DNA of 64,000 bases from Marinobacterium sp. LSUCC0821 (GCF_012848475.1 NZ_CP051666.1:1763501-1827500); one strand, 5' to 3'. Counted from the first letter of the stretch, positions 8,478-17,294 are shown. The notes: generated from the sequence alone by a model not told the origin. Numbers and translations are program-made.

Positions 8478-9467
8478 ATGAGTATTCAAATTTCGAAACT
8501 AGCAGAACAGAAACAAGTCGACGGACTCGACTTCCCTCTGCTAATTACACCGCCAAATGCTGATGTAAGTAATAGCGAAGAGGCTACTCTGAAATGGATA
8601 AAAGAAAATAAAGCGGATCTTCACAAGCTTTTGATAAAACACGGAGCCCTGTTGCTACGCGGGTTTCCTGTTTCTAGTTCGGACGCCTTTGAGCGTATGC
8701 TAGACAACACCGATTACGAAAACATGCCGTATATCGGCGGTGCCGCTCCTCGCACACAGGTAACGGCCTCGCGCATTGTGACGGCGAATGAATCTCCAGC
8801 CAGTGAGAAAATTCCGTTTCATCATGAGATGGCTCAAGTTCCAACCCCTCCGGGATATATCTTTTTCTACTGCGATATACCTTCGCCTGTGGGTGGAGCA
8901 ACTTCCATTCTGCACTCAGCTGAAATCTGTGACACTTTCTTCGAGATAAATCCTGAATTCGCAAACAAGGTTGCCGAACAGGGTGTACGTTACATTCGAG
9001 TGATGCCAGAAATTACTGACACTAGTTCAGCTATTGGACGCTCTTGGAAAGACACCTTCCAGGTTCAAACCCGTGAAGAAGCGGAGCGAGTGATGCGTGA
9101 AGCGGGTATGGATTGGGAGTGGATGGACAATGGTGATTGTAAAACTTATACCAATGTACTCCCAGCTATACGCGAAGACTCTGAGACCGGCCGCAAGGTG
9201 TTCTTCAACTCTTTAGCGGCTGTCTACACAGGCTGGAACGATAGTCGTAACAAGGGCGAAACCGCAGTACTTACTGCGAATGGGGACACTTTAGACGCAG
9301 AGGCTATGGCTCAATTGGTTAACGCCATGGACGAGAAGTGTGTCAACTTCAAATGGGAAAAAGGCGACGTCATGTGGATCAACAACCACACCGTACTGCA
9401 CGCACGCCAACCATTTGAAGGAGATCGCCGCATTCTTGCTTCGATCGCTTTTAAAGAGAGCGCCTAA
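8478..9467 (+). CDS. Fe(II)/2-oxoglutarate-dependent dioxygenase, TauD/TfdA superfamily (SyrP/clavaminate-synthase-like)
   Basis: The product is 329 residues from the ATG at 8478, which has AGAGG nine bases upstream; an in-frame GTG at 8472 is too close to that site. The iron ligands appear as PFHHEMAQ near residue 115 (HxE, as in clavaminate synthase and SyrP, rather than the HxD of TauD) and VLHARQPF near 305. The latter is followed by DRRILASIAF with the 2-oxoglutarate-binding Arg. GALLLRGF near residue 55 is typical of the superfamily. The enzyme should couple 2-oxoglutarate decarboxylation to hydroxylation or oxidative cleavage of a small molecule. It follows the Gfo/Idh gene and faces glpK. 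The substrate is unknown. Confidence 0.88.
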   Translation: MSIQISKLAEQKQVDGLDFPLLITPPNADVSNSEEATLKWIKENKADLHKLLIKHGALLLRGFPVSSSDAFERMLDNTDYENMPYIGGAAPRTQVTASRIVTANESPASEKIPFHHEMAQVPTPPGYIFFYCDIPSPVGGATSILHSAEICDTFFEINPEFANKVAEQGVRYIRVMPEITDTSSAIGRSWKDTFQVQTREEAERVMREAGMDWEWMDNGDCKTYTNVLPAIREDSETGRKVFFNSLAAVYTGWNDSRNKGETAVLTANGDTLDAEAMAQLVNAMDEKCVNFKWEKGDVMWINNHTVLHARQPFEGDRRILASIAFKESA

Positions 9468-9475
9468 CGCACATT

Positions 9476-9506
9476 GTGGGAAATACCGAGTAGCGGTATT
9501 TCCCAC
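9476..9506. terminator. Perfect 12-bp hairpin between convergent dioxygenase and glpK genes
   Basis: GTGGGAAATACC (9476-9487) and GGTATTTCCCAC (9495-9506) pair perfectly around a 7-base loop. Neither strand has a following T-run, so it is an atypical terminator or an mRNA 3'-end stabilising hairpin shared by the two convergent transcripts. Confidence 0.6.
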
Positions 9507-9513
9507 CTCAACT

Positions 9514-11019
9514 TTAAACCTTGGTTAAAACCCGCCCAACCGCGTCCAACCATCCAGCATAACGTTCGTCAGCATCCTGCGAACTCATTAGCGGTTCGAA
9601 ATGCCGCTCTAGAGCCCAGATTTGTGAAAACTGCTGTTGCGCAGGATAAATTCCTGCTCTGTAACCCGCTAACCAAGCAACACCTACTGCTGTGGTCTCG
9701 ATAACCTGAGGGCGGTCAACCGGGGCTTGGAGAATGTCGGCTAAGGATTGTGCCATCCAATCATTGGCAACCATACCACCATCAATACGCATCACTGCAT
9801 TGGCAGATTCGCCACTACTCTCCTCCCAGTCAGAACGCATTGCTTCATAGAGATCACGAGTTTGATAGCCAACTGATCGCAGCGCCGCACGAGCTAAATC
9901 AGCAAAGCCAGTATCACGAGTTAATCCAAAAATAGCGCCACGACACTCACTATCCCAATAAGGCGCTCCCAAACCTGTAAACGCAGGCACAAGGTAAACG
10001 CGATTCTCGGGATTTGCTCTGCTCGCCAGTGCTTCAGTCTCACTGGCACTTCGAATTATCTGCAAACCATCACGCAACCATTGGACAACCGCACCGGCAA
10101 TAAAAATGGAACCTTCAAGTGCATAGGTAGGCTTGCCATCCAGCTGGTAAGCAATGGTAGATAAGAGCCTATTACGCGATCGCACACATTGATCACCGGT
10201 ATTTAATAGAGCGAAACAGCCTGTGCCATAGGTAGATTTGAACATACCGGGTTCAAAGCAGGCCTGCCCGACTGTTGCAGCCTGTTGATCCCCGGCAACA
10301 CCGTATATTGGTAATGCATGCCCATCGAATAACTCTTTACGAGTAACACCAAAGTCAGCAGCACAGTCTTTGACCTCTGGCAGCATAGACATAGGTACAC
10401 CGAGCAGATCAAGCAACTCCTGATCCCAGCGACCCTCGCGAATGTTGTACATCAGAGTGCGCGACGCGTTAGTGGCATCTGTTACAAAGGAATCCCCGCC
10501 CGTAAGCATCCATATCAGATAGGTATCCACTGTACCGAACAGCAGCTCTCCACGCTCAGCCCGCTCACGAGCGCCGTCTACATTGCTGAGGATCCAGTTT
10601 ACTTTTGTGCCAGAGAAATATGGATCTAGTAATAAACCAGTTCGCTCCGTAAAGAGAGGTTCATGCCCCTCTATTTTAAGCGATTCACAGAAATCTGCTG
10701 TTCGTCGATCTTGCCAGACGATCGCGTTATAGACGGGTTCTCCAGTGTTTTTATCCCAAACCAGGGTTGTTTCGCGCTGGTTTGTAATACCTATAGCTGT
10801 TATTTGCGACGGGTTAATCCCAGCCTTATTAATAGCAGACCCACATACCGCAAGAGTAGATGACCAAATCTCCTCAGGTTTGTGCTCTACCCACCCCGAC
10901 TTAGGAAAGATCTGCTCAAACTCCTGCTGCCCTGTTGCTACAGGTTTTAACATTGAGTCGAAAACAATTGCTCGACTTGAAGTCGTACCCTGATCAATCG
11001 CCAATATGTAATCTGCCAC
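9514..11019 (-). CDS. glpK: Glycerol kinase
   Basis: The product is 501 residues, the usual length. FGGY-family signatures include [15 protein letters not shown] at the N-terminus, [12 protein letters not shown] near residue 77, the [17 protein letters not shown] nucleotide-binding segment near 260, and GLGAPYWD near 320. It phosphorylates cytoplasmic glycerol to glycerol-3-phosphate with ATP. The start is GTG at 11019 with GGAGG seven bases upstream. It is divergent from glpR, and glpD follows glpR, giving a complete glycerol-to-DHAP route. No glpF glycerol facilitator is in the window, so glycerol may enter otherwise or be released inside the cell by the adjacent catabolic genes. Confidence 0.97.
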   Translation of the reverse strand: MADYILAIDQGTTSSRAIVFDSMLKPVATGQQEFEQIFPKSGWVEHKPEEIWSSTLAVCGSAINKAGINPSQITAIGITNQRETTLVWDKNTGEPVYNAIVWQDRRTADFCESLKIEGHEPLFTERTGLLLDPYFSGTKVNWILSNVDGARERAERGELLFGTVDTYLIWMLTGGDSFVTDATNASRTLMYNIREGRWDQELLDLLGVPMSMLPEVKDCAADFGVTRKELFDGHALPIYGVAGDQQAATVGQACFEPGMFKSTYGTGCFALLNTGDQCVRSRNRLLSTIAYQLDGKPTYALEGSIFIAGAVVQWLRDGLQIIRSASETEALASRANPENRVYLVPAFTGLGAPYWDSECRGAIFGLTRDTGFADLARAALRSVGYQTRDLYEAMRSDWEESSGESANAVMRIDGGMVANDWMAQSLADILQAPVDRPQVIETTAVGVAWLAGYRAGIYPAQQQFSQIWALERHFEPLMSSQDADERYAGWLDAVGRVLTKV

Positions 11020-11092
11020 GGAACGCCTCCACTCTTATTCGATTTATCTCCTGATATTCTCAAAGCTCCACATACGATTCAATAGAAAATAA

Positions 11093-11140
11093 ACGAACAA
11101 TTTAAATCTATTTATTTTTGAATTATTTAAAATACGAACA
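11093..11140. promoter_or_regulatory. Candidate GlpR half-sites between glpK and glpR
   Basis: ACGAACAA at 11093-11100 and ACGAACA at 11134-11140 match the CGAACA half-site of the known GlpR operator and lie in the divergent glpK-glpR region. Clear full palindromes are not visible, so these are candidate sites. Confidence 0.5.
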
Positions 11141-11218
11141 CAAGAGCGGGAATCTAGGCTGAATTCGAACAGAAATTCGAGTATTCTGGGCAAAGTGTGA
11201 AAAAATGAGACAGAGCAT

Positions 11219-11980
11219 ATGCGCCAACACCAGCGTCACGACCACATTATTGAGCTCGTAGAGAACCAAGGTTTTGTAAGCATCGACGAACTCGTAGAGA
11301 CCTTAGACGTCACCCCACAAACTATTCGCCGCGATCTAAATCAGATGGCAGAACGGAACCTAATCTCTCGCCACCATGGTGGTGCAGGCCCATTGGAGTC
11401 TTCCACTGAGAACACTTCGTACTCCACACGCGTGAATTATGGTTCGAAAGCTAAAGAGCGCATTGCGGCTCGCTTAATACAAGATATTCCTGACGGCGCG
11501 TCTATCTTCATCAATATCGGCACTACTACAGAAGCGGTAGCACGCGAACTCCTACAGCGTAAAAACCTCAGCGTGATCACAAACAACCTCCACGTAGCAG
11601 CAACTTTGTCTGAACGAGACGACTACCGAATTATAGTTGCAGGCGGCGAGGTACGCGCACGCGATGGGGGAATCATTGGTGAGGCTACAGTAGATCTTAT
11701 CCGCCAGTTCCAGACCGATTATGCGATTATCGGAGTCAGTGGCATTCAAGAGGATGGCACCCTACTAGACTTCGACTACCGCGAAGTACGAGTCTCTCAG
11801 GCGATCATGGAGAATGCTCGCAAGGTTATTCTTTGTGCTGATATCAGCAAGTTCGGACGCAATGCCATGGTGCGACTAGGACACGTTAGTAGCCTAGATG
11901 CACTTTACACCGACACACGTCCCTCAGAAGAGTTCGCCGAACTACTGGAATCAAATGGTGTTGAATTAATTACGGCGTAA
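11219..11980 (+). CDS. glpR: DeoR-family glycerol-3-phosphate regulon repressor
   Basis: The product is 253 residues. An N-terminal DeoR helix-turn-helix (GFVSIDELVETLDVTPQTIR, residues 19-38) is followed by RHHGGA. The C-terminal DeoRC sugar-phosphate sensor domain includes FINIGTTTEAVARELL, GEVRARDGGIIGE, and DYAIIGVSGIQEDGTLLDFD near residue 170. GlpR represses glycerol genes until it binds glycerol-3-phosphate. Its position between glpK and glpD supports this assignment. A shared half-site upstream of the dioxygenase gene hints that its regulon may extend there, which is inference. Confidence 0.93.
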   Translation: MRQHQRHDHIIELVENQGFVSIDELVETLDVTPQTIRRDLNQMAERNLISRHHGGAGPLESSTENTSYSTRVNYGSKAKERIAARLIQDIPDGASIFINIGTTTEAVARELLQRKNLSVITNNLHVAATLSERDDYRIIVAGGEVRARDGGIIGEATVDLIRQFQTDYAIIGVSGIQEDGTLLDFDYREVRVSQAIMENARKVILCADISKFGRNAMVRLGHVSSLDALYTDTRPSEEFAELLESNGVELITA

Positions 11981-12006
11981 TTTTTCACTTTATTTGATCA
12001 ATAATA

Positions 12007-12024
12007 TTCGTTAATGTTCGTTTT
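12007..12024. promoter_or_regulatory. Candidate GlpR operator upstream of glpD
   Basis: TTCGTTAATGTTCGTTTT carries two tandem TTCGTT half-sites 10 bases apart, 27 bases before the glpD ATG. It resembles the known GlpR operator half-site TGTTCG/CGAACA. Confidence 0.6.
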
Positions 12025-12050
12025 ATATTAAAACTTACATTAGCGAAGCT

Positions 12051-13547
12051 ATGAATCTATCCTCAAAGTCCCCAGAATATTATGACGTCGCAGTTATTGG
12101 CGCAGGCGTGAACGGCGCAGGCATTGCAATGGACGCAGCCGGCCGTGGATTAAAAGTCGCACTAATCGACATGGATGATCTAGGCGCGGCAACGTCATCC
12201 AACTCAAGCAAGCTTATACACGGCGGCTTGCGCTACCTGGAGCACTATGAATTCCGATTAGTCAAAGAGGCACTAGCAGAGCGGGAGTCCTTACTCCGCA
12301 ACTCTCCGCATATTATGTGGCCTTTGCGCTTTATACTGCCGCACCGACCACATCTAAGGCCTGCGTGGATGATACGAATCGGACTCTTTCTGTATGACAA
12401 CCTCGCTAAACGCGAGACTTTACGAGCTTCAGAGGGTTTTCGGTTTGACCAAGACTCGGATCTCAAATCTGAAATTACGAGGGGCTTCAAATACTCTGAT
12501 GGCTGGGTCGACGATGCGCGACTAGTAATTCTCTGCGCCCAAGCCGCTCAACAGCATGGGGCAGCCGTTCTACCTCGCACCAAGGTGATCAACGCGAAGC
12601 GAGCCGACGGGCTCTGGGAAGTCGAGCTACTCGACCAAATCAACGGCACCACACGAACACTTTTCGCCAAAGCAATGGTCAACGCAGCTGGTCCTTGGGT
12701 TAGCAGCCTATTTAATAATGCCATGCAATCCCAGGCACCGCGTGAAATCAGAATGGTCAAAGGAAGTCATATTGTTGTACCCAAAATTTTTGACCACGAT
12801 AACGCCTACATTCTCCAGAACGAAGATAACCGTATTGTATTTGTGATCCCATACGAAGAGGACTACTCACTTATTGGTACAACGGATGTGGACTACCAAG
12901 GCGACCCCAAGGCCGCGAAAATTTCCAAAGATGAGATTGATTACCTTATAGGCGTCGTAAATACCCACTTCAAAAAACAATTAAGCGAAGAAGATATGGT
13001 CTGGAGCTATTCTGGTGTCCGCCCGCTTATGGATGAAGAGGGTGGTTCGGCACAAAAAGCCTCAAGAGATTATAGTTTTGAATTAGATGCTTCCGACGGA
13101 GCAGCACCACTACTATCGATCTTTGGCGGCAAAATTACTACTTACCGCAAGCTGGCCGAAGCAGCAACAAATTCTATCTGCAAGCATTTTTCTGGAGCTG
13201 GCTCTGCGTGGACTAAATCTGCAACGTTACCAGGAGGAAACTTTAAGGATCATCAGTCACTAAACAGTGATCTTGAGCGCTTATATCCTTGGCTACCGAA
13301 AGAGGTACGCAAAAGATATGTCCGCACATACGGTACACTTTCACACCAAATTCTGATGGGAATACAAACAATAGAACAAATGGGACTTCACTTTGGCGGC
13401 ACCCTTTATGCCTGCGAAGTGGACTATCTAATTAAGTATGAATGGGCCTATAAAGCTGAGGATGTATTGTGGCGAAGAACTAAGCAAGGCCTTCGGTTAG
13501 ATGACCATCAGCAAGCTACACTAGAAGAGTACATAAGAAACTGTTGA
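12051..13547 (+). CDS. glpD: Aerobic glycerol-3-phosphate dehydrogenase (FAD-dependent)
   Basis: The product is 498 residues. The N-terminal FAD-binding motif AVIGAGVNGAGIAMDAAGRG is near residues 14-33, followed by SSNSSKLIHGGLRYLEH near 50, the GlpD signature. YSLIGTTDVDYQG and YSGVRPL are in the C-terminal half. The membrane-associated enzyme oxidises glycerol-3-phosphate to dihydroxyacetone phosphate and passes electrons to quinone. It follows glpR by 70 bases and is preceded by a GlpR-like operator. Together with glpK it completes glycerol catabolism. Confidence 0.97.
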   Translation: MNLSSKSPEYYDVAVIGAGVNGAGIAMDAAGRGLKVALIDMDDLGAATSSNSSKLIHGGLRYLEHYEFRLVKEALAERESLLRNSPHIMWPLRFILPHRPHLRPAWMIRIGLFLYDNLAKRETLRASEGFRFDQDSDLKSEITRGFKYSDGWVDDARLVILCAQAAQQHGAAVLPRTKVINAKRADGLWEVELLDQINGTTRTLFAKAMVNAAGPWVSSLFNNAMQSQAPREIRMVKGSHIVVPKIFDHDNAYILQNEDNRIVFVIPYEEDYSLIGTTDVDYQGDPKAAKISKDEIDYLIGVVNTHFKKQLSEEDMVWSYSGVRPLMDEEGGSAQKASRDYSFELDASDGAAPLLSIFGGKITTYRKLAEAATNSICKHFSGAGSAWTKSATLPGGNFKDHQSLNSDLERLYPWLPKEVRKRYVRTYGTLSHQILMGIQTIEQMGLHFGGTLYACEVDYLIKYEWAYKAEDVLWRRTKQGLRLDDHQQATLEEYIRNC

Positions 13548-13597
13548 CCCATTCAGATGCGCGTAGTTAAGTAACAACATCACTATTGGAGGTATTT

Positions 13598-14440
13598 ATG
13601 CGCTTGCTTCGAGTTGGTCCGCGAGGTTCCGAGAAACCTGCAGCTTTGGATTCAAATAGAAAGATACGAGATCTCTCTTCCATCATTAACGATGTTGATG
13701 GGGTAGCGCTCGCTCCTGATTCGCTGGCTATACTGGCCGCAACGGATTTAACCTCACTCCCCGAATTAGATGCAAAGTCCCGAATCGGCGCTTGCGTTGC
13801 AAAACCTGGCAAGGTTATCTGCATCGGCCTTAATTACTCGGATCACGCTGCAGAAGCGGGTATGGATTTGCCGACCGAACCAGTTGTGTTTATGAAGGCG
13901 ACCAGCGCGGTCTGTGGTCCAAACGACTCTATAGAGATTCCCCGAACATCAGAAAAGTGTGACTGGGAAGTTGAGCTTGGCGTGGTGATTGGATCACGTG
14001 CCAAATATATCTCGGAAGATGAGGTCGACTCTGTGATTGCTGGCTACTGCACCGGCAATGATCTTTCCGAGCGTGCTTTCCAACTTGAACGACTTGGTAC
14101 TTGGGATAAGGGCAAGTCACACGACTCGTTTGCACCACTTGGTCCGTACCTCGTCACCAAAGATGAGATACCAGATCCACAAAACCTAAAGCTCTGGACG
14201 CGCATCAATGGCGAAACCTTACAGAACGGAAATACCAGCACGATGGTGTTCAATGTCCGCCAAATCGTTGCATATCTTAGCAACTTCATGACATTAGAGC
14301 CTGGCGATGTGATTCTAACGGGCACTCCACCTGGTGTTGGTATGGGACAGAAACCACCCAGCTACCTGAAGGCAGGGGATCGAGTAGAGATTGGTATTGA
14401 AGGGCTAGGCGAGCAAGATCAGACCTGTATTCAGGCCTAA
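13598..14440 (+). CDS. Fumarylacetoacetate hydrolase (FAH) family protein
   Basis: The product is 280 residues from the ATG at 13598, preceded closely by GGAGGT at 13588-13593. A TTG at 13586 overlaps that site and is rejected. FAH-fold features are IGLNYSDHAAEAG near residue 75, metal ligands in CDWEVELGVVIG near 115-126, GNDLSERAFQ near 150, and ILTGTPPGVGMGQKPP near 243. Relatives include 2,4-diketo-3-deoxy-L-fuconate/rhamnonate hydrolases and acylpyruvases, which split diketo acids or hydrate keto-enoic acids. It lies downstream of glpD in the same direction and probably acts in the same catabolic cluster. The exact reaction is unresolved. Confidence 0.88.
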   Translation: MRLLRVGPRGSEKPAALDSNRKIRDLSSIINDVDGVALAPDSLAILAATDLTSLPELDAKSRIGACVAKPGKVICIGLNYSDHAAEAGMDLPTEPVVFMKATSAVCGPNDSIEIPRTSEKCDWEVELGVVIGSRAKYISEDEVDSVIAGYCTGNDLSERAFQLERLGTWDKGKSHDSFAPLGPYLVTKDEIPDPQNLKLWTRINGETLQNGNTSTMVFNVRQIVAYLSNFMTLEPGDVILTGTPPGVGMGQKPPSYLKAGDRVEIGIEGLGEQDQTCIQA

Positions 14441-14458
14441 ACTGTAGTACAGCTATCG

Positions 14459-15310
14459 TTAAAAACCGAGGTGGACGACAGACTCCCCTAAGTTTGTCAC
14501 AGCCATAACAGGGAAGCGCTCCGGATGCGTTGTCGCTTCCCGCAACTCCGCTTCGCTGGTTGGCAAAAGGTTAGCTTGCAAGAAGTAACCTACGAGCGCC
14601 TTTCGTATCTCAAACGCCGCAAGTTGCACCAGATCGAAATCTTCACGCACCAACTGCTGCTGTGCGTCACTCAAGGCATCGTTTACAACCAAACGGATAT
14701 AGACGCTCTCTTCCCATGCACTGTCAGCTGGGAGCTCTTCACCGCCACCACCTTGCAGCGTCAAGGTGCCTCGGAAGCGACTTAGAACGAAATCGCGATA
14801 AGCTTTGCGGTCCCAGCAGTATGCACGCACATGAAGACGGTTGCTGGCACTGATAATAGCGCAAGGGGTAATGGTACGCGTTGCACCTGTTGGGTTCTGC
14901 ATAGAGACATAGACCGCCTCTATACGACTACGGTTCTCAATCGCAGAAAGAATCGTAGCCAAAGCACCCGGCGCCGTTGAACGACTCAACACTGGCACTG
15001 AATGGAAGTCAGGGTTTACCGGTGTCGAAAGGCGCGCAATGGTAATCAAGGAATCAGCAGAATCAGGAATTAAGCGCGGTTTAAAGACAGGACTTGGCTT
15101 ATAGGAGCGGTCATTTGCAGCGTAAGGTCGAAGATTCTCAGGAGCAAACTCACGGTAGGTGTAGATCGCATCTTGCGCTTCGGGGCGCGTAATACCAAAG
15201 GCTCCAACCAGCATGGCAGCTGTCACCTCACGCTCCCAGAGCAACTGACGCTCTATAAAGCGCAAGCGTTGCAGTTGTGGCCATGAGGTTTCGTTAATGG
15301 TGACTGCCAT
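14459..15310 (-). CDS. WYL-domain transcriptional regulator
   Basis: The product is 283 residues. The N-terminal winged-helix part contains RLRFIERQLLWEREVTAAML then FGITRPEAQDAIYTY. The central WYL-like domain has RSRIEAVYVSMQNP and RLHVRAYCWDRKAYRDFVLS near residues 165-185, and a C-terminal WCX-like extension follows. The layout resembles stand-alone WYL repressors such as BrxR and CapW, which sense a ligand and control defence or stress genes. No defence genes are adjacent here. The gene converges on the FAH gene with an 18-base gap. Target genes and ligand are unknown. Confidence 0.8.
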   Translation of the reverse strand: MAVTINETSWPQLQRLRFIERQLLWEREVTAAMLVGAFGITRPEAQDAIYTYREFAPENLRPYAANDRSYKPSPVFKPRLIPDSADSLITIARLSTPVNPDFHSVPVLSRSTAPGALATILSAIENRSRIEAVYVSMQNPTGATRTITPCAIISASNRLHVRAYCWDRKAYRDFVLSRFRGTLTLQGGGGEELPADSAWEESVYIRLVVNDALSDAQQQLVREDFDLVQLAAFEIRKALVGYFLQANLLPTSEAELREATTHPERFPVMAVTNLGESVVHLGF

Positions 15311-15355
15311 CTATCTCTTCCCGTTCTCTTCTGTTTGTAGCTACTTATCTCGAAA

Positions 15356-15640
15356 CTATTTATCAGTAAGGCGCTTTTTCGCAAACGCTGCCGAGATGTA
15401 ATAGATCAACAACAGAAAGGCGCCAATTCCATACTGCAGCAGGGAGACATCAAAGCGAGGCACGCCCGATGTTGCATTCATATAGCCGCCGGCGATCGAT
15501 GCAACCATCCAAGCTAAAGGCAGGGCAAAGAGCTCCCGTTTGGGTGACTCTTTTTTCTTAAACAACAAGTTACTGAATAGGAATACGAGAAACCAAACAC
15601 TAATTAGCGAAGTAAATACTGCGATTAAAAGGGTCGTCAT
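15356..15640 (-). CDS. Small inner-membrane protein of unknown function
   Basis: The product is 94 residues. Three hydrophobic stretches suggest membrane helices at about 3-26, 38-58 and 66-88, separated by a KKKESPKRE-type basic loop and ending in a basic tail (AKKRLTDK). I recognise no family. It lies 30 bases downstream of the RRM protein gene in the same direction and may be co-transcribed. A plausible ribosome site (AGGAGAGAC) precedes the ATG. Confidence 0.7.
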   Translation of the reverse strand: MTTLLIAVFTSLISVWFLVFLFSNLLFKKKESPKRELFALPLAWMVASIAGGYMNATSGVPRFDVSLLQYGIGAFLLLIYYISAAFAKKRLTDK

Positions 15641-15670
15641 TGTCTCTCCTATTCTTTTAGTAACTTGAGT

Positions 15671-15919
15671 TTAGCTCGGCTTATCTTCAGCCTTTTTAAC
15701 ACGGATGTTGTTACGACCTACTAGCGTGTCGTTAAGGCTCTTCATGGCTGCTTTAGCTTCGCCCGACTTTGGCATTTCAACAAAACCAAAACCTTTCGAA
15801 CCGCCGGTCACTGCATCCATCACCAAAGTACAAGACTGAACCATGCCATAGCCTTGGAATAGCTCTAATAGTTCAGCTTCGGTGGTGTTGCGATCAAGGT
15901 TACGCACTAATAATTTCAT
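15671..15919 (-). CDS. Small RRM-type RNA-binding protein
   Basis: The product is 82 residues, a single RNA-recognition motif. RNP2 is seen as KLLVRNL at residues 2-8 and RNP1 as SKGFGFVEM near 41-49, with NNIRVKKA at the end. Such proteins, common in marine and cyanobacterial genomes, bind single-stranded RNA and are often cold-inducible. It lies 16 bases after the VF530-type gene in the trmB run. Ribosome site AAGGGGAAAG is near the ATG. RNA targets are unknown. Confidence 0.92.
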   Translation of the reverse strand: MKLLVRNLDRNTTEAELLELFQGYGMVQSCTLVMDAVTGGSKGFGFVEMPKSGEAKAAMKSLNDTLVGRNNIRVKKAEDKPS

Positions 15920-15935
15920 ACTTTCCCCTTAGGAA

Positions 15936-16154
15936 TTAATTACAAAAGGTGTCGATATAGAGTTGCTCTACCTTATCGCGCGCCCACTGTTGTTTTCGTA
16001 AAAATTTGAGCGACGACTTAACCGATGGATCAATCTGAAAACAGTTGATATCGATTCGATCGCCAAGTTCATCCCAACCATAGTGCTCGACTAGCTTCTC
16101 AACAACATCTGCAAGCTTCACGCCGTGCAGCGGATTGTTTGGCTGGTTATCCAT
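15936..16154 (-). CDS. VF530-family (DUF2132) small DNA-binding protein
   Basis: The product is 72 residues. It matches the VF530 pattern throughout: [20 protein letters not shown] near residues 7-26, the [17 protein letters not shown] core, and [13 protein letters not shown] at the end. The family was structurally characterised from Vibrio as a DNA-binding-like fold, but its role is unknown. It starts one base after the trmB stop, so it is translationally linked to trmB. Confidence 0.9.
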   Translation of the reverse strand: MDNQPNNPLHGVKLADVVEKLVEHYGWDELGDRIDINCFQIDPSVKSSLKFLRKQQWARDKVEQLYIDTFCN

Positions 16155-16155
16155 T

Positions 16156-16854
16156 TTAGCTTACTCGCTCAAACATCAGATCCCAAACACCATGACCAAG
16201 GTTCTCACCGCGTTTCTGGAATTTGGTGACTGGTCGGAAGTCTGGCTGTGGTGAGAACTGTCCCTCGCCCGCTTGGTTCTTGTAACCCTCTGCGGCAGAC
16301 ATAACCTCCATCATATGTTCTGAGTAGGGTTCCCAATCAGTTGCCATATGGAAGACGCCGCCAATTGCCAACTTCTGACGAATGGTCTGGGCAAACTCTG
16401 GCTGAACGATACGACGCTTATTGTGCTTTTTCTTATGCCAAGGGTCTGGGAAGAAGAGCTGTACACCAGCAAGCGAACTATCCGGCACACACTGCGCAAG
16501 TACCTCAATCGCATCTTCACAGTAGACGCGGATGTTTTCGATACCATCTGCTCGGGCATCAGCCAACAGGCGACCTACGCCCGGTGGATGTACCTCGATA
16601 CCAACAAATCCTTTCTCTGGAGCGCGACGAGCCATCTCAACCAGTGACGCCCCCATACCAAAACCGATCTCCAAAACAACTGGGCGGTCATCGCCAAACA
16701 GGGTTTTGAAGTCCACCATGCCATCTGCAAGCTCCAGGCCATAGATAGGCCAGTTCTCTTTCATGGCACGCTCTTGGCCTTCGGTCATCCTTCCTGCACG
16801 CACAACAAAACTACGAATGGTGCGACGAGGACGGTTATCTTGGGTTTCACTCAT
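16156..16854 (-). CDS. trmB: tRNA (guanine-N7-)-methyltransferase
   Basis: The product is 232 residues. It has the SAM-binding motif [16 protein letters not shown] near residues 60-75, [14 protein letters not shown], the TrmB signature [15 protein letters not shown] near 129-143, and [10 protein letters not shown]. The enzyme methylates G46 in the variable loop of tRNAs using S-adenosylmethionine. It is followed immediately by the VF530 gene and preceded by the DUF423 gene. Length and motifs are normal. Confidence 0.97.
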   Translation of the reverse strand: MSETQDNRPRRTIRSFVVRAGRMTEGQERAMKENWPIYGLELADGMVDFKTLFGDDRPVVLEIGFGMGASLVEMARRAPEKGFVGIEVHPPGVGRLLADARADGIENIRVYCEDAIEVLAQCVPDSSLAGVQLFFPDPWHKKKHNKRRIVQPEFAQTIRQKLAIGGVFHMATDWEPYSEHMMEVMSAAEGYKNQAGEGQFSPQPDFRPVTKFQKRGENLGHGVWDLMFERVS

Positions 16855-16876
16855 GTTCTATTTCCTAAAGCAGTCA

Positions 16877-17251
16877 CTATTTAAAGTGACGAAGCGACCA
16901 GGCAAAAAGCGCCCAGCCAATAATCATTAATGTTCCGCCAATTGGGGTAACTGCACCCAACCAACTAATACCTGTGTATACCAACAGGTATAAACTACCA
17001 CTGAAGATCAGTGTGCCGATAAAGAGGAGTAGCCCTGCCAAATACCAGCGACCCTTCTCCATCCTGCTACCCGCCAGTGCAACAGCTAGCAGACCAAGTG
17101 CATGCCAAAACTGGTATTCAACAGCGGTTTGATAGGTAGAGAAGCGATCTGCTGTGACGACATCTTTAATGATATGGGCGCCAAATGCGCCAAAAATCAC
17201 CGAAAACATCGCTAAAATAGCACCTAACTGCAAAAGTAATCTGCTATGCAT
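16877..17251 (-). CDS. DUF423-family (YgdD-like) inner-membrane protein
   Basis: The product is 124 residues with four predicted membrane helices. The DUF423 pattern is visible: FGAFGAHIIKD near residues 21-31, TAVEYQFWHALGLLAVAL near 42-59, FSGSLYLLVYTG near 83, and TPIGGTLMIIGWALFAW near 101. The family is widespread and its function is unknown. It lies 22 bases upstream of trmB, so co-transcription is likely. Confidence 0.92.
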   Translation of the reverse strand: MHSRLLLQLGAILAMFSVIFGAFGAHIIKDVVTADRFSTYQTAVEYQFWHALGLLAVALAGSRMEKGRWYLAGLLLFIGTLIFSGSLYLLVYTGISWLGAVTPIGGTLMIIGWALFAWSLRHFK

Positions 17252-17294
17252 TTTTATCTCTAATTCGAAACAGACCCTATTATGGCTCTATCCA

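Noticed and set aside
9590-9610. tRNA T-loop-like GGTTCGAAAT
   Set aside because: It lies within glpK and has no surrounding cloverleaf.
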